Shown here: piece by piece, positions 7,713-16,023 of the stretch | Numbering within the stretch: the stretch's first letter is position 1 | How the letters are laid out: every line of letters begins with the position of its first letter | DNA from: Bradyrhizobium hereditatis | GTDB taxonomy: Bacteria; Pseudomonadota; Alphaproteobacteria; Rhizobiales; Xanthobacteraceae | Length of the DNA: 64,000 bases | Assembly (NCBI RefSeq): GCF_020329435.1 | Contig: NZ_JAGKJK010000008.1 | Span: forward strand, 62,001-126,000 | Reading direction: 5' to 3' | Translations under genes and position numbers: made by a program | The notes under the pieces: model-generated | The model's input: the letters and a program-made list of their open reading frames with translations, nothing else | What the model was told of the DNA's origin: nothing | The model's database searches: none

Positions 7713-8600
7713 TTAACGGATATGCGTGCGGATGAACTGGCCGGCATAGGCCAAGGCGCGGCGGCCGTCTTCGAGCCTCGCATTCCACACCGGCCAGGCG
7801 TGAATCATATGGGGCCAGATCTGCAGCGTCACATCGACGTCGGCCACCCCCGCTGCCAGCGCAAGCCGCGTGGCGTCCGCGAGTAACGTCTCAGCTGATC
7901 CGACCTGAATTAGCGCGGGGGGAAAACTCCTGAGATCGGCGAACAGAGGCGAGATCAAGGGATCGCTGCGATCGATGGAGGGCGGCGCATAGGCACCCGC
8001 GAGCTCATCGAGATAGGTCTTGTGAATCAGCGGGTCGACGGCGTCCTTAGTTGCGAGCGTTTCGCCGGACATCGTCAGGTCGGTCCAGGGTGAGACCAGC
8101 CAGGCGCAGGCCGGCAGCGGCTCTCCAGCTGCGCGCAGCCGGTTGATCAGGCCGAGCGTCAGGTTGCCACCGGCGCTGTCGCCGCCGACGGCAATATGCG
8201 CCGCCGAAATGCCTTGCCGGCGCAGGAAGCGCCACGCGGTGAGCGCGTCTTCATGGGCCGCGGGGTAGGGATGTTCAGGAGCCAGCCGGTAGTCGATCGC
8301 AAGTGTGCGCATGCGGGCCGCGCGCCCGGCTTCCGTCACCAGGCGGCGGTGGCTGACAATCGAGCCGGAGCAATATCCGCCGCCATGGAAATAGAGCAGT
8401 ACGTGCGAGGGCTCGCTGTCGGGAGCAACTGACCACTCGCCGGCAACGCCGTCGCAATCGACCGCCTCGCATGTCACGTCGGATGCGACCGGCCAGGTTG
8501 ACCCGACTTCGTCGAGGCGTTGCCGCCGCTCCGACCAGCCGACCGGCCGCGGCTTCGAGCCGAGCAATGCGCGGATAGCGTCGATCTCGCTGTATGCCAA
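7713..8600 (-). CDS. HSL-type alpha/beta hydrolase (acetyl-esterase/lipase family)
   Basis: A 295-aa esterase of the hormone-sensitive-lipase (family IV) group. HGGG (residues 72-75) forms the oxyanion hole, GDSAG (140-144) carries nucleophile S142, DYRLAPEHPYPA is the family signature, and the acid and His are expected near GSAETLLADA and PHMIHAW. TTG 8600 is preceded at good distance by AGGAGA. The same TTG plus SD arrangement is kept in the truncated copy at about 14490-14817, which supports this start over the longer ATG frame (8669). The substrate is probably a short-chain ester. Confidence 0.85.
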   Translation of the reverse strand: MAYSEIDAIRALLGSKPRPVGWSERRQRLDEVGSTWPVASDVTCEAVDCDGVAGEWSVAPDSEPSHVLLYFHGGGYCSGSIVSHRRLVTEAGRAARMRTLAIDYRLAPEHPYPAAHEDALTAWRFLRRQGISAAHIAVGGDSAGGNLTLGLINRLRAAGEPLPACAWLVSPWTDLTMSGETLATKDAVDPLIHKTYLDELAGAYAPPSIDRSDPLISPLFADLRSFPPALIQVGSAETLLADATRLALAAGVADVDVTLQIWPHMIHAWPVWNARLEDGRRALAYAGQFIRTHIR

Positions 8601-8878
8601 GGAGCCTTCTCCTGGTGAAGGCCAGTCATCATCGCATGCCGGTCGGGCAACGCGAAAGGCAACAGCCAAAGCTGCCGCCAGTGGAGCCTGAAAGAGCGGC
8701 AGCGTAATATTATGCTTCTACACGCAAAAACTGCAAGCCATCCCAAAACAACCTTCATTCAGCCGTTGTATCCGTGTGCGATACCACCGGAGGCGACTGA
8801 AATACGCCAATCCGTCTAGCTGGATCGCTGGTCTGGTGAATTCATTTTCAACGCCAATTTGCTTCAAAGGGGGCGGGA

Positions 8879-10582
8879 ATGTCGGAGATCCATCTCAAAG
8901 TGTTTTCGAATGCCGACGACGTGCACCTTGTCTGGACGCACGCGGATGACATTCCGGGATGCCTGGGGTTCGCCATCGAATGCCGGCGGGGCGAAGCGGA
9001 GCCGAAGTATCTGTCGAACCGCGTCGGCTTCGAAGATGACGAGGAAGTCGACGGCGAGGGCAATCAGTTCACCTCACGCTCGTCCCAGATCTGGCCGTTT
9101 CAACGCTACGACTGGACCGATCACGCGGCCGACCTGGGCGATGTGATCGCATATCGCGTGGTGGCCAGGGTAGTGGGCGCCGATGGCAAGCTGCATGACG
9201 GCCCGTCGAGTGAATGGTCCAGAACGCTGACACTCAGCGCGGACTGCGGCGACGGCGTGAGCGTGCACTTCAACCGCGGTTACGTGCTGTCGCAATTCAT
9301 GGCGCGCTATATGAAGCGCAAAGGCATTACCCTTGCGGAGCTGAAAGAGACGGCCGTCATTGTCAGCCAGGAGGTTGACCGCGAAGCTCGAGCCTTCCTC
9401 GGCGGGACACTGCGCGAGGCGATGCTGCAGATGATGGCCGAAGTGGCGGAGAACGGCGAACTCGAACTCCATGCAGCGCTGTACGAACTGAGCGACGAGG
9501 AGCTGGTCGATGGTCTCGTTGCGATAGGCGAGCGCGCGCATCTCGTACTGGCCAACGGCAGCGTTCAGGAGGAGGGGGAGGACGAAAATGAAAAGGCTCG
9601 AACCCGGCTGACGAATGCTGGCGTCGTGGTTCACGATCGTTTCCTCGCACCCAAAGCCCTCGCGCACAACAAGTTCGTGGTTGTGGGACGGCGGACGTCG
9701 GACGGATTTGAGCCGGAAAAGGTCTGGACGGGCAGCACCAATTGGACGCCGACCGGTCTTTGCACTCAGCTCAACAACGGAATCATGCTGGTTCACGAAG
9801 AACTGGCGCAACGGTTCGAGGCTCAGTTCCAGCTACTTGCCGAAGCGGGTGATGGCGTGTCCGATGAACTGCTCGCCTCAAACAACCGCCCGAAACGCGG
9901 AATCCCGCTCGGCGAGGCCACAGTCGATAGCTGGTTCTCCAGATTGAGCGGAGAGGCTGATATCGAGGAACTCGTCGATCTCGTGAAGAACGCAAAACAG
10001 GGCGTGCTCTTCGTGATGTTTCAGCCGGGCAACGAGCCGGTACGTACGCTGCTTCAGATGCAGGAGGAAAAGAACTTGTACGTGCGCGGTGTAGCGACCC
10101 AATTTACCAGCACAGGCGCGGAAGAATTCAAACTTCTGAAACAGAACCCCGAGGACTTCTTTCTCGATTCAGCGCAGGCGACGGGGGTCAACAAGACGGT
10201 CGGAGAATGGGCGGTGGAGGGCACGGCGGCGGAGTTCAGGGCGAACATTGGCCACGCCATTACGCATTCAAAGGTGATTGTGATCGATCCGTTCGGCGAT
10301 GATCCCATCGTGGTCACGGGATCGCACAATTTCTCGAAGGCTGCCAGCGGCAAGAATGACGAGAATTTTCTGGTCATTCGCGGCCATCGCGACATCGCAA
10401 TGCACTATTCGATCAACGCGATGCAGACTTACAGTCACTATCGCTGGCGGGCTTATCTCGAAGAGGCCGCGAGAGAGCGCAGGAGTCCGTTTCAATTTCT
10501 CTCGCGCAGTCCGAATTGGCAACGTCGTCGAAAGACTGGCGAGACCAAACGCATGCTGGCGTTCTGGTTGCCGGAAGATTAG
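8879..10582 (+). CDS. phospholipase D-like protein with two HKD motifs
   Basis: A 567-aa protein. Residues 1-120 look like a beta-rich Fn3-like domain (FAIECRRG, DVIAYRVVARVVG). The first PLD half has H263-N-K265 followed by WTGSTNWT (284-290); the second has H463-S-K465 followed by VTGSHNFS (479-486) and NDEN. Two HKD modules make one active site in this superfamily, which acts on phosphodiesters in lipids or nucleic acids. No signal peptide is visible, so it is probably cytosolic. GGGGGCGGGA precedes ATG 8879. The gene stands alone between oppositely oriented neighbours. A nuclease is as likely as a lipase. Confidence 0.82.
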   Translation: MSEIHLKVFSNADDVHLVWTHADDIPGCLGFAIECRRGEAEPKYLSNRVGFEDDEEVDGEGNQFTSRSSQIWPFQRYDWTDHAADLGDVIAYRVVARVVGADGKLHDGPSSEWSRTLTLSADCGDGVSVHFNRGYVLSQFMARYMKRKGITLAELKETAVIVSQEVDREARAFLGGTLREAMLQMMAEVAENGELELHAALYELSDEELVDGLVAIGERAHLVLANGSVQEEGEDENEKARTRLTNAGVVVHDRFLAPKALAHNKFVVVGRRTSDGFEPEKVWTGSTNWTPTGLCTQLNNGIMLVHEELAQRFEAQFQLLAEAGDGVSDELLASNNRPKRGIPLGEATVDSWFSRLSGEADIEELVDLVKNAKQGVLFVMFQPGNEPVRTLLQMQEEKNLYVRGVATQFTSTGAEEFKLLKQNPEDFFLDSAQATGVNKTVGEWAVEGTAAEFRANIGHAITHSKVIVIDPFGDDPIVVTGSHNFSKAASGKNDENFLVIRGHRDIAMHYSINAMQTYSHYRWRAYLEEAARERRSPFQFLSRSPNWQRRRKTGETKRMLAFWLPED

Positions 10583-10645
10583 GCCAGCTACTTCCGATCT
10601 ATCTCAACTTCGGACTCATCGCTCCACTGCGCGAGCTGCCAAGGA

Positions 10646-11929
10646 TCAGGCCACGGACAGGACCGCGATCGCACGATCGAGTTGTGGATCACTACGACCG
10701 ATCGAATCCGCGGCGGCTTGGACCTCGATCGTGGGTGCGACGCCAACGCCTTCCAGCCGCTCGCCGTCGACATGCACCTCCGCGACTGCGAGCAAAAGCA
10801 AGCCGCCGCCAATGAGGAATGCCGTCGCAGCGAGGACAGCTCCCTCGGTTCGCGTACCAATGACCTCGCCAAGCCGGTATTTCTTGAAGCCGTAGGCAAG
10901 GATCTCCTTGCCGCTGCGGGTGCCACCGTTGACTAGCATAGCGACAGGTTTGCGCCACTTCACGTTCCGGAGTTCGCTGCCGCCATTGCGATCAGTGACC
11001 TGCATCGTCGGCGCTCGCGTGTTGAACAAATCGAGATACTCGGGAATCGCGCCGCCCCAGCCATCGCGGAGATCCCAGATCAGCGCGTCGGCGTCCTTCA
11101 GCGGACTTTGCGATAGAAGTTGCTCGAGGGTCCGCTGATACACGGAGCCAGCGTAGGACCAGACATGAACATAGCCAATGCTTCGGCCGTTGGCCTGTAT
11201 TATGCGGGCACTCGCCTTCAGGCCGTCCAAGAACATTTTGTTGGGTTCAATGTCGACTGGGGTAACCGATATTGGCATAAACGCGCCGGCACGACGCAGG
11301 CCGAGCACGATCTCCTTGCCAATTTTGTCGCGGAATGACTGTACCGGCTGAAACGCTCCACCGTCGGCGAAGGCGATCACATCGCCAGTGAGCAAGCCGG
11401 CCTGTTGAGCCGGCGTCCCCTCTATAATGCCGGTAATCACGCTGTGGCCCTGCATGTCCAGACGCGAGAGGACGCCAATGCCTGGATAGGAGATACGGCC
11501 ACTCGGAAAAGTACGTTCCAGTCCGCGTCGCCTAAGCGCACCAGCAAAGATATCGCAAAGCTGGTAGTACTCCGGTTCGTACGGTGTGTAGTAGCGGGTG
11601 TGCGAAGCATGCAGCTCGGAGAGCATGCTATTGATGACGCTCGCCAGGGCCTCTTCAGAGCTCGCCCGTGTGGCGTCCGGCAAGTAACGTTCCCGGACCG
11701 CCGACCAATCGAGCCCGTGTAGACGCGGATCGTAAAACCGATCTCCCGCCGTCCGCCATACCTCCTCGAAGGTGGCGATGCGTGCAGACACGGCCTGGGA
11801 TGTGCTCGAATCCGCTGGTTCTCGCTGCTCGGCCCACAGAGCCGCTGGAGCTATCGCCGATGCCGCAGCCATTGATGTTAGCCGCAAGAAGTGGCGGCGC
11901 GACGGCGCTGAGTTGATTACCTCTTTCAT
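10646..11929 (-). CDS. exported S41-family peptidase (C-terminal processing peptidase-like)
   Basis: A 427-aa protein. The N-terminus SRRHFLRLTSMAAASAIAP carries a twin-arginine and a hydrophobic stretch, so Tat export is likely. A helical region (about 45-110) is followed by a PDZ-like segment (GHSVITGIIEGTPAQQAGL), then the S41 core. The catalytic serine is expected in NGGTRSGKE, and the core ends GTRTEGAVLAA and GERLEGVGVAPTIEV. The frame remains open far upstream on this strand, but that part is the antisense of the Rieske gene. ATG 11929 (or 11941) is the start before the signal peptide. The substrate is unknown. Confidence 0.85.
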   Translation of the reverse strand: MKEVINSAPSRRHFLRLTSMAAASAIAPAALWAEQREPADSSTSQAVSARIATFEEVWRTAGDRFYDPRLHGLDWSAVRERYLPDATRASSEEALASVINSMLSELHASHTRYYTPYEPEYYQLCDIFAGALRRRGLERTFPSGRISYPGIGVLSRLDMQGHSVITGIIEGTPAQQAGLLTGDVIAFADGGAFQPVQSFRDKIGKEIVLGLRRAGAFMPISVTPVDIEPNKMFLDGLKASARIIQANGRSIGYVHVWSYAGSVYQRTLEQLLSQSPLKDADALIWDLRDGWGGAIPEYLDLFNTRAPTMQVTDRNGGSELRNVKWRKPVAMLVNGGTRSGKEILAYGFKKYRLGEVIGTRTEGAVLAATAFLIGGGLLLLAVAEVHVDGERLEGVGVAPTIEVQAAADSIGRSDPQLDRAIAVLSVA

Positions 11930-12265
11930 CGTGCAAACCATGCGAGGCTCGTCGCTGCGCATCAGATTGGAACGTGATGAACCAGCTCTTGGCTGAGTTT
12001 CATAGTGTTCGCCAGTTTCTAGACTGCATCCGATCGTTCGCACCGACAGTGAAACAGCATAGAGGGATTGCCAGAAAAATTGAAAGAGGCGCGGGCATCT
12101 ATAGCGTATTCTTGAATAGCTTGGCCGTCTCGCATAGCAGTTCGCAGCTGGTTCCGCGGCGCAATTTCTACGCAGCCCCATGCCATCCTCTCGCCTTTGC
12201 GCCAGAGGACGCTTATGTTGCGGACTACCTGCAGCCGCCCCAACGTGACAATGGGAGGTATGCTC
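11930..12265. other. divergent intergenic region (S41 / Rieske)
   Basis: These 336 bp separate the start of the minus-strand S41 peptidase from the start of the plus-strand Rieske gene. They must hold both promoters. No convincing small gene, palindrome or repeat was seen. GC content is lower in 12010-12130. Confidence 0.5.
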
Positions 12266-14056
12266 ATGGACACGCCTAGCGAGGAATTTGCGCTGGCAGG
12301 CAGCCTTGAGGAGCTGAGGATCCAGGGGCGGCTCGTTATGCACGGTGGCCATCGTCCAATCCTCGTCATTTACGACCGCGGGCGCGTCTTCGCCCTCGAT
12401 AATCGGTGCCCGCACATGGGCTTCCCGCTCGAGCGCGGCAGCGTCGAGGACGGCATCCTGACCTGTCACTGGCACCACGCTCGCTTCGACCTCGAAAGCG
12501 GCTGCACCTTCGACCTGTGGGCGGACGACGTGCCGATCTGCCCTGTCGAAGTGCGCAATGGTGACGTCTGGGTGAAGACCACCTTCACTCATACCGATCC
12601 CGCCGCGCACTGGCGTCAACAGCTTGCGCACGGCCTGGCCCACGACCTCAGCCTCGTTATTGCCAGGGCCGTGCATGGTCAGCTCGCGGCCGGCGTACCG
12701 CAGGCCGAAATCGCTCGGCAAGTGGCACTGTTCGGGGCGCAAAATCGGGACGGCTGGGGCGTGGGTCTTACGATCCTCACGGCACTCGCCAATCTCCTGC
12801 CTGTGCTGCCGGAGGGGGAAGCCTATCTCGCCCTGTTCCACGGCGCACGCCGCGTGGCGGCGGACTGCGATGGCGAGGCGCCGCGGCGGGAACGCGCGCC
12901 GCTTGGAAGCCGGCCGGATCCGGCCGCACTCAAACGCTGGCTGCGGCGTTGGACAAATGTGCGCCATCGCGAGGCCGCCGAGCGCACCCTGCTCACGGCG
13001 GTTGCGGCCGGCTTCTCCCCGGCTGAACTCGCTGATGCCCTGTTCGCCGCCGAGACCGGGCGCGCGTTCGCCGACACCGGGCACTCGCTCGATTTCATCA
13101 ACAAAGCCTTCGAGTGCCTCGACCTGATCGGCTGGCAACACGCGGCGGCTCTGCTGCCGACTGTCGTTGGTCAGATGGTGGCGGCCCGCGGCGCCGAGGA
13201 ATCCACTTCCTGGCGTCAGCCCGTTGACCTTGTTGCATTGTGTGAGGAATCAACCAGCGAGCTCGCGGACCTGTTCGCTGCCGGAGGCGGCTCGCGCGAG
13301 TGGTCGGGCCAGGCCGCGCTTGCTCAAGAGCTGCTCGGGGACGACCCAGCCAGGATCGTTGACGCGCTCAAGCAGGCGATCCGCGCCGGTGCCGCTCCTA
13401 CCGACCTTGGCCAATCCCTCGCGTACGCGGCGGCGCTCAGGGTGGCGCGCTTTGGCAATGCCAACGAGCATGCCGACTGGGAGACGGCGCATCACGTTTT
13501 CACCTACGCCAACGCAGTCCACCAGATGCTGGCGCGGATGGGCACTGCCAGTATCGACACTCACGTTACGGCTGTGCGCGGCGTATTGCACGGCACGATG
13601 GCGCTCTACCTTGCTCGCTACCTCAATGTGCCGCCGGCGCGCATCCCCGGCGATGGCGGCGAGCAGCTCGATGATCTGCCCTCGGATCCAGAGACGATCG
13701 GCGCCGCGTTACTCAACGCTTTCGATCGGCAGAAACAGGTCGATCTCGCCGCAAGGCTGGTGGCACGGCATCTCACGCTGGGCCATTCGCCGCAGCCGCT
13801 CATCGCCACGCTCGCGCATGCGGTGCTGCGCGAAGATGCAGGTTTCCATGCGTATCAAATGCTGGAGGCGGGAGTCCGGCAATTTGGCGCGTGGGGCGAG
13901 ACGGACCAGGGCCGCCACATCCTCATCGCGGTTGCTCGCTATCTGGCGGCCCATTCACCGACCGAACGCGCGTCACTGCAGACAGCCGACATCGCCCGCC
14001 GCTTGATGCGGGGTGCCGAGCTGCATCAAGAGGCTGGATCTGGACATGAGGCGTGA
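12266..14056 (+). CDS. Rieske [2Fe-2S] protein with large uncharacterised C-terminal domain
   Basis: A 596-aa protein. Residues 1-110 form a Rieske domain with the cluster ligands C48-P-H50 and C67-H-W-H70. Residues 115-596 are mostly helical, rich in Ala, Leu and His, with motifs such as WETAHHVFTYANAVHQML and HGTMALYLARYL. I do not recognise this part with certainty; the His-rich helices faintly recall questin-oxidase-like proteins. Electron delivery from the cluster to an oxygenase-type C-terminal site is inference. GGGAGG 7 nt upstream selects ATG 12266. A 98-aa gene follows after 27 bp. Confidence 0.82.
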   Translation: MDTPSEEFALAGSLEELRIQGRLVMHGGHRPILVIYDRGRVFALDNRCPHMGFPLERGSVEDGILTCHWHHARFDLESGCTFDLWADDVPICPVEVRNGDVWVKTTFTHTDPAAHWRQQLAHGLAHDLSLVIARAVHGQLAAGVPQAEIARQVALFGAQNRDGWGVGLTILTALANLLPVLPEGEAYLALFHGARRVAADCDGEAPRRERAPLGSRPDPAALKRWLRRWTNVRHREAAERTLLTAVAAGFSPAELADALFAAETGRAFADTGHSLDFINKAFECLDLIGWQHAAALLPTVVGQMVAARGAEESTSWRQPVDLVALCEESTSELADLFAAGGGSREWSGQAALAQELLGDDPARIVDALKQAIRAGAAPTDLGQSLAYAAALRVARFGNANEHADWETAHHVFTYANAVHQMLARMGTASIDTHVTAVRGVLHGTMALYLARYLNVPPARIPGDGGEQLDDLPSDPETIGAALLNAFDRQKQVDLAARLVARHLTLGHSPQPLIATLAHAVLREDAGFHAYQMLEAGVRQFGAWGETDQGRHILIAVARYLAAHSPTERASLQTADIARRLMRGAELHQEAGSGHEA

Positions 14057-14083
14057 ATCCGGTCCAACCCGTAGGAGTGTCCG

Positions 14084-14380
14084 ATGAAATCGCATTTGCT
14101 GCTCACGGCGAGCGGTCCGTTGCTCATTCTCACGTCGCACGAGTCCTTACTCGATCCCAATCTCCTCGAGAAGCTCAAGCACAAAGGGATTGGTAAGTTC
14201 GTCGCATTTGAGGTTCCAGTGTCGCTCGCTAGGGAGCGCTATGGTGGGCATTTTCGAGCGGTCGAGAGCGATCTGCACGAGACCGATGATTTGAGAGTGC
14301 TCGACTTCAACGGTCAGCGGGTCTTTCAGCTCTTTCGTTTCCATGAACTCGGCGCACCGATCCTTCAAGAACAGCCGTGA
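14084..14380 (+). CDS. 98-aa conserved hypothetical protein in operon with the Rieske gene
   Basis: It starts MKSHLLLTASGPLLILTSHE, then has LLEKLKHKGIGKFVAFEVPV and ends FQLFRFHELGAPILQEQP. It has no signal peptide or membrane helix. AGGAG lies 7 nt before ATG 14084, and it begins 27 bp after the Rieske stop, so the two are probably co-transcribed and functionally linked. Function is unknown. Confidence 0.7.
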   Translation: MKSHLLLTASGPLLILTSHESLLDPNLLEKLKHKGIGKFVAFEVPVSLARERYGGHFRAVESDLHETDDLRVLDFNGQRVFQLFRFHELGAPILQEQP

Positions 14381-14489
14381 TCTGGCTTTGTCCAGTCTGC
14401 CCCACGCCGGCTGCGCTTCGTCCCCGCCAAAGAAGGGTTGCGGCCAAGGGTGTGGGGCAAGCCGGGCCACCCGCGAACCGATCTGGGAC

Positions 14490-14817
14490 GGGCAGGGGTG
14501 CTCGGGCGCCCGCTAGTAGTCGCGTCCGCATGCGCGCGGCGCGCCCGGCTTCGGTCACCAGGCGGCGGTGGCTGACAGTCGAGCTGGACCAGTATTGCGC
14601 CGCCGCGGAAATACGGCAGCACTAGGCACTTTTCGCTGCTGGGCACGACCGACCACTCGCCGGCGACGCCGTCACAATCGACCGTCTCGCATCGAAGTCC
14701 GGGGCCACCGGCCAGGTCGATGCGCACTTCATCGAGGCGCTGCCGCTCCGACCATCCGACCGGCCGCGGCTTCGAGCCCAGGAATGCGCGGATGGCCTCG
14801 GTCTCGCTGTGTGCCAA
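14490..14817 (-). pseudogene. truncated second copy of the HSL esterase gene
   Basis: Starting at TTG 14817 with an upstream GGGAGGGG, the frame reads LAHSETEAIRAFLGSKPRPV then GWSERQRLDEV and CETVDCDGVAGEWSV. This is clearly the same N-terminus as the intact esterase at 7713-8600. The frame then slips (FHGGG has become FRGGA, and the sequence corresponding to SHRRLVTEAGRAARMRT is in another frame). Homology ends near 14490, just after the DYRLAPEHP region. About 60% of the gene, including the nucleophile, is missing. Confidence 0.8.
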
Positions 14818-14896
14818 GGCGCCCCTCCCGATGAGGCAGGCCATCACTGCACCCCGTTCGCGGCGGGCGAGGGCGCCAAAATTTTTTGTAGGTTCC

Positions 14897-14926
14897 CTTG
14901 AAACCAAAAAGCCGTTTTCTAATTTT
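14897..14926 (+). promoter_or_regulatory. candidate promoter of hsp20
   Basis: CTTGAA at 14897-14902 and CTAATTTT at 14919-14926 are spaced 16 bp apart, in an AT-rich patch directly upstream of the ROSE element. The arrangement is compatible with either a housekeeping or a heat-shock sigma promoter; which one cannot be decided from the sequence. Confidence 0.4.
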
Positions 14927-14932
14927 TTTGCT

Positions 14933-15037
14933 GCCGCCGCTAAGGCGGTCCGGGCGCCTGATGGGCCCGGTCGGGAGACGGGCACCGGTCGTGTCCGGTG
15001 CCGCTCGTAACCAACTTGCTCTTTGGAGGATTTGGCT
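14933..15037 (+). ncRNA. ROSE-type RNA thermometer in the hsp20 5' UTR
   Basis: Three stems in a row (GCCGCC..GGCGGT at 14933-14950; CGGGCGCC..GGGCCCGG at about 14951-14970; GGCACCGG..TCCGGTGCC at 14981-15002) are followed by AACTTGCTCTTTGGAGGATT (15013-15032). There a TTGCT segment can pair with the GGAGGA ribosome-binding site. This matches the layout of ROSE (repression of heat-shock gene expression) elements first described in Bradyrhizobium, which block translation until the last hairpin melts at high temperature. Confidence 0.85.
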
Positions 15038-15493
15038 ATGCGCACATACGACTTCTCACCCCTCTGGCGCTCGACCATCGGCTTCGACCGCCTTTTCGAC
15101 CTCGCCGAAACCGCACAGCGCGCCGGCGAGGATAACTACCCTCCCTATAACATCGAGCGGCTAGGCGAAGACCGCTACCAGATTTCGCTGGCGGTTGCCG
15201 GCTTCGCGGTCGATGAGATTTCCGTCACTGCCGAGCAGAACACGGTGACGATCGAAGGCCGCAAGGCCGAGAAGGACCAGCGCGAATATCTCTACCAGGG
15301 TATCTCCGCGCGCCCCTTCAAGCGCCAGTTCAGCCTTGCCGACCATGTGCAGGTGAAGAGCGCGTCGTTCGAGCACGGCCTGCTGCGGATCGAACTGTTC
15401 CGGGAAGTGCCAGAGGCCATGAAGCCGCGCCGCATCGCAATCAACGGCGTATTGCCGAGCAACGTGCAGCAGATCGAGGCGAAGGCGGCGTAA
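15038..15493 (+). CDS. small heat-shock protein, Hsp20/alpha-crystallin family (class A, IbpA-like)
   Basis: A 151-aa holdase chaperone that binds unfolding proteins at high temperature. The N-terminus SPLWRSTIGFDRLFDL is typical of IbpA-type class A proteins. The alpha-crystallin domain spans about 35-130 (YPPYNIERLGEDRYQISLAV through HGLLRIELFREVPE), and a C-terminal extension has RRIAING (an I-x-I/V-like anchor). GGAGGA 7 nt upstream selects ATG 15038 and is the sequence masked by the ROSE element. A hairpin at 15525-15549 separates it from the next gene. Confidence 0.93.
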   Translation: MRTYDFSPLWRSTIGFDRLFDLAETAQRAGEDNYPPYNIERLGEDRYQISLAVAGFAVDEISVTAEQNTVTIEGRKAEKDQREYLYQGISARPFKRQFSLADHVQVKSASFEHGLLRIELFREVPEAMKPRRIAINGVLPSNVQQIEAKAA

Positions 15494-15524
15494 GCCCGTC
15501 ACGCCTTGCAAAGGGACCGAAGGC

Positions 15525-15549
15525 TCCCGCCCGAACATGTCGGGCGGGA
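15525..15549 (+). terminator. hairpin between hsp20 and the following gene
   Basis: TCCCGCCCGA / TCGGGCGGGA is a perfect 10-bp stem with loop ACATG. It is followed by a moderately T-rich stretch (CCACCTTTTGGG) only 30 bp before the next start. It may terminate partially or protect the hsp20 mRNA 3' end. Confidence 0.5.
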
Positions 15550-15579
15550 AGCGCTTCCACCTTTTGGGAGGACAAGCTG

Positions 15580-15897
15580 ATGATCGACCAAACTGATAAC
15601 GTGTTTGATCTGAATGCCGTGCTGCACCCGGCGACCGTGTTCGATCACCCGCGCGACGTGGTTGCGGATGCTACGCTTTCGCTCGCTGAAAAGCGCGCCA
15701 TCCTGGCGTCCTGGGCCTCGGATGCCGCGGCGGTGACTTCAAATCCCGCGCTGCGCGAGCTGGCAGGCACGCGACATAGCGTGACGATCGATGAGGTGCT
15801 CGAAGCGCTGTCGATGCTCGATCACAAGCCGCCTGGACCGCCTGGCGGCAAGCCGATGCGGCAAAAATCGACGTCACGCGTGGCGCTGGCGGCGTAG
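15580..15897 (+). CDS. conserved hypothetical protein downstream of hsp20
   Basis: A 105-aa protein: DLNAVLHPATVFDHPRDVV, LSLAEKRAILASWASDAAAV, VTIDEVLEALSMLD, then a Pro/Gly-rich tail (KPPGPPGGKP). GGGAGGA precedes ATG 15580. Such a protein often sits next to sHSP genes in Bradyrhizobium, so a stress role is possible, but no domain is recognised. Confidence 0.75.
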   Translation: MIDQTDNVFDLNAVLHPATVFDHPRDVVADATLSLAEKRAILASWASDAAAVTSNPALRELAGTRHSVTIDEVLEALSMLDHKPPGPPGGKPMRQKSTSRVALAA

Positions 15898-15914
15898 GCC
15901 CCAGGCGACCAACA

Positions 15915-15957
15915 CCCCAAAAAAGTTGCGGCCACCCTTTGGGGGAAGGGTGGCCGC
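15915..15957 (-). terminator. intrinsic terminator for the minus-strand C93 peptidase gene
   Basis: A perfect 12-bp stem GCGGCCACCCTT (15928-15939) / AAGGGTGGCCGC (15946-15957). Read on the minus strand it is followed by AACTTTTTTGGGG. It lies 67 bp past the stop of the 16024-16653 gene. It could also stop plus-strand transcripts from the gene ending at 15897, though there is no T-run on that side. Confidence 0.7.
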
Positions 15958-16023
15958 GCGCGAACCGGTCTGGGACGGGGAGGGGTGGGGATGTGACCGG
16001 GTCGCGGGTTCAAAAATCCTTCG

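Noticed and set aside
11930..13141. A long upstream extension of the S41 peptidase frame
   Set aside because: It is the antisense of the Rieske gene; the Tat signal peptide fixes the true start near 11929.
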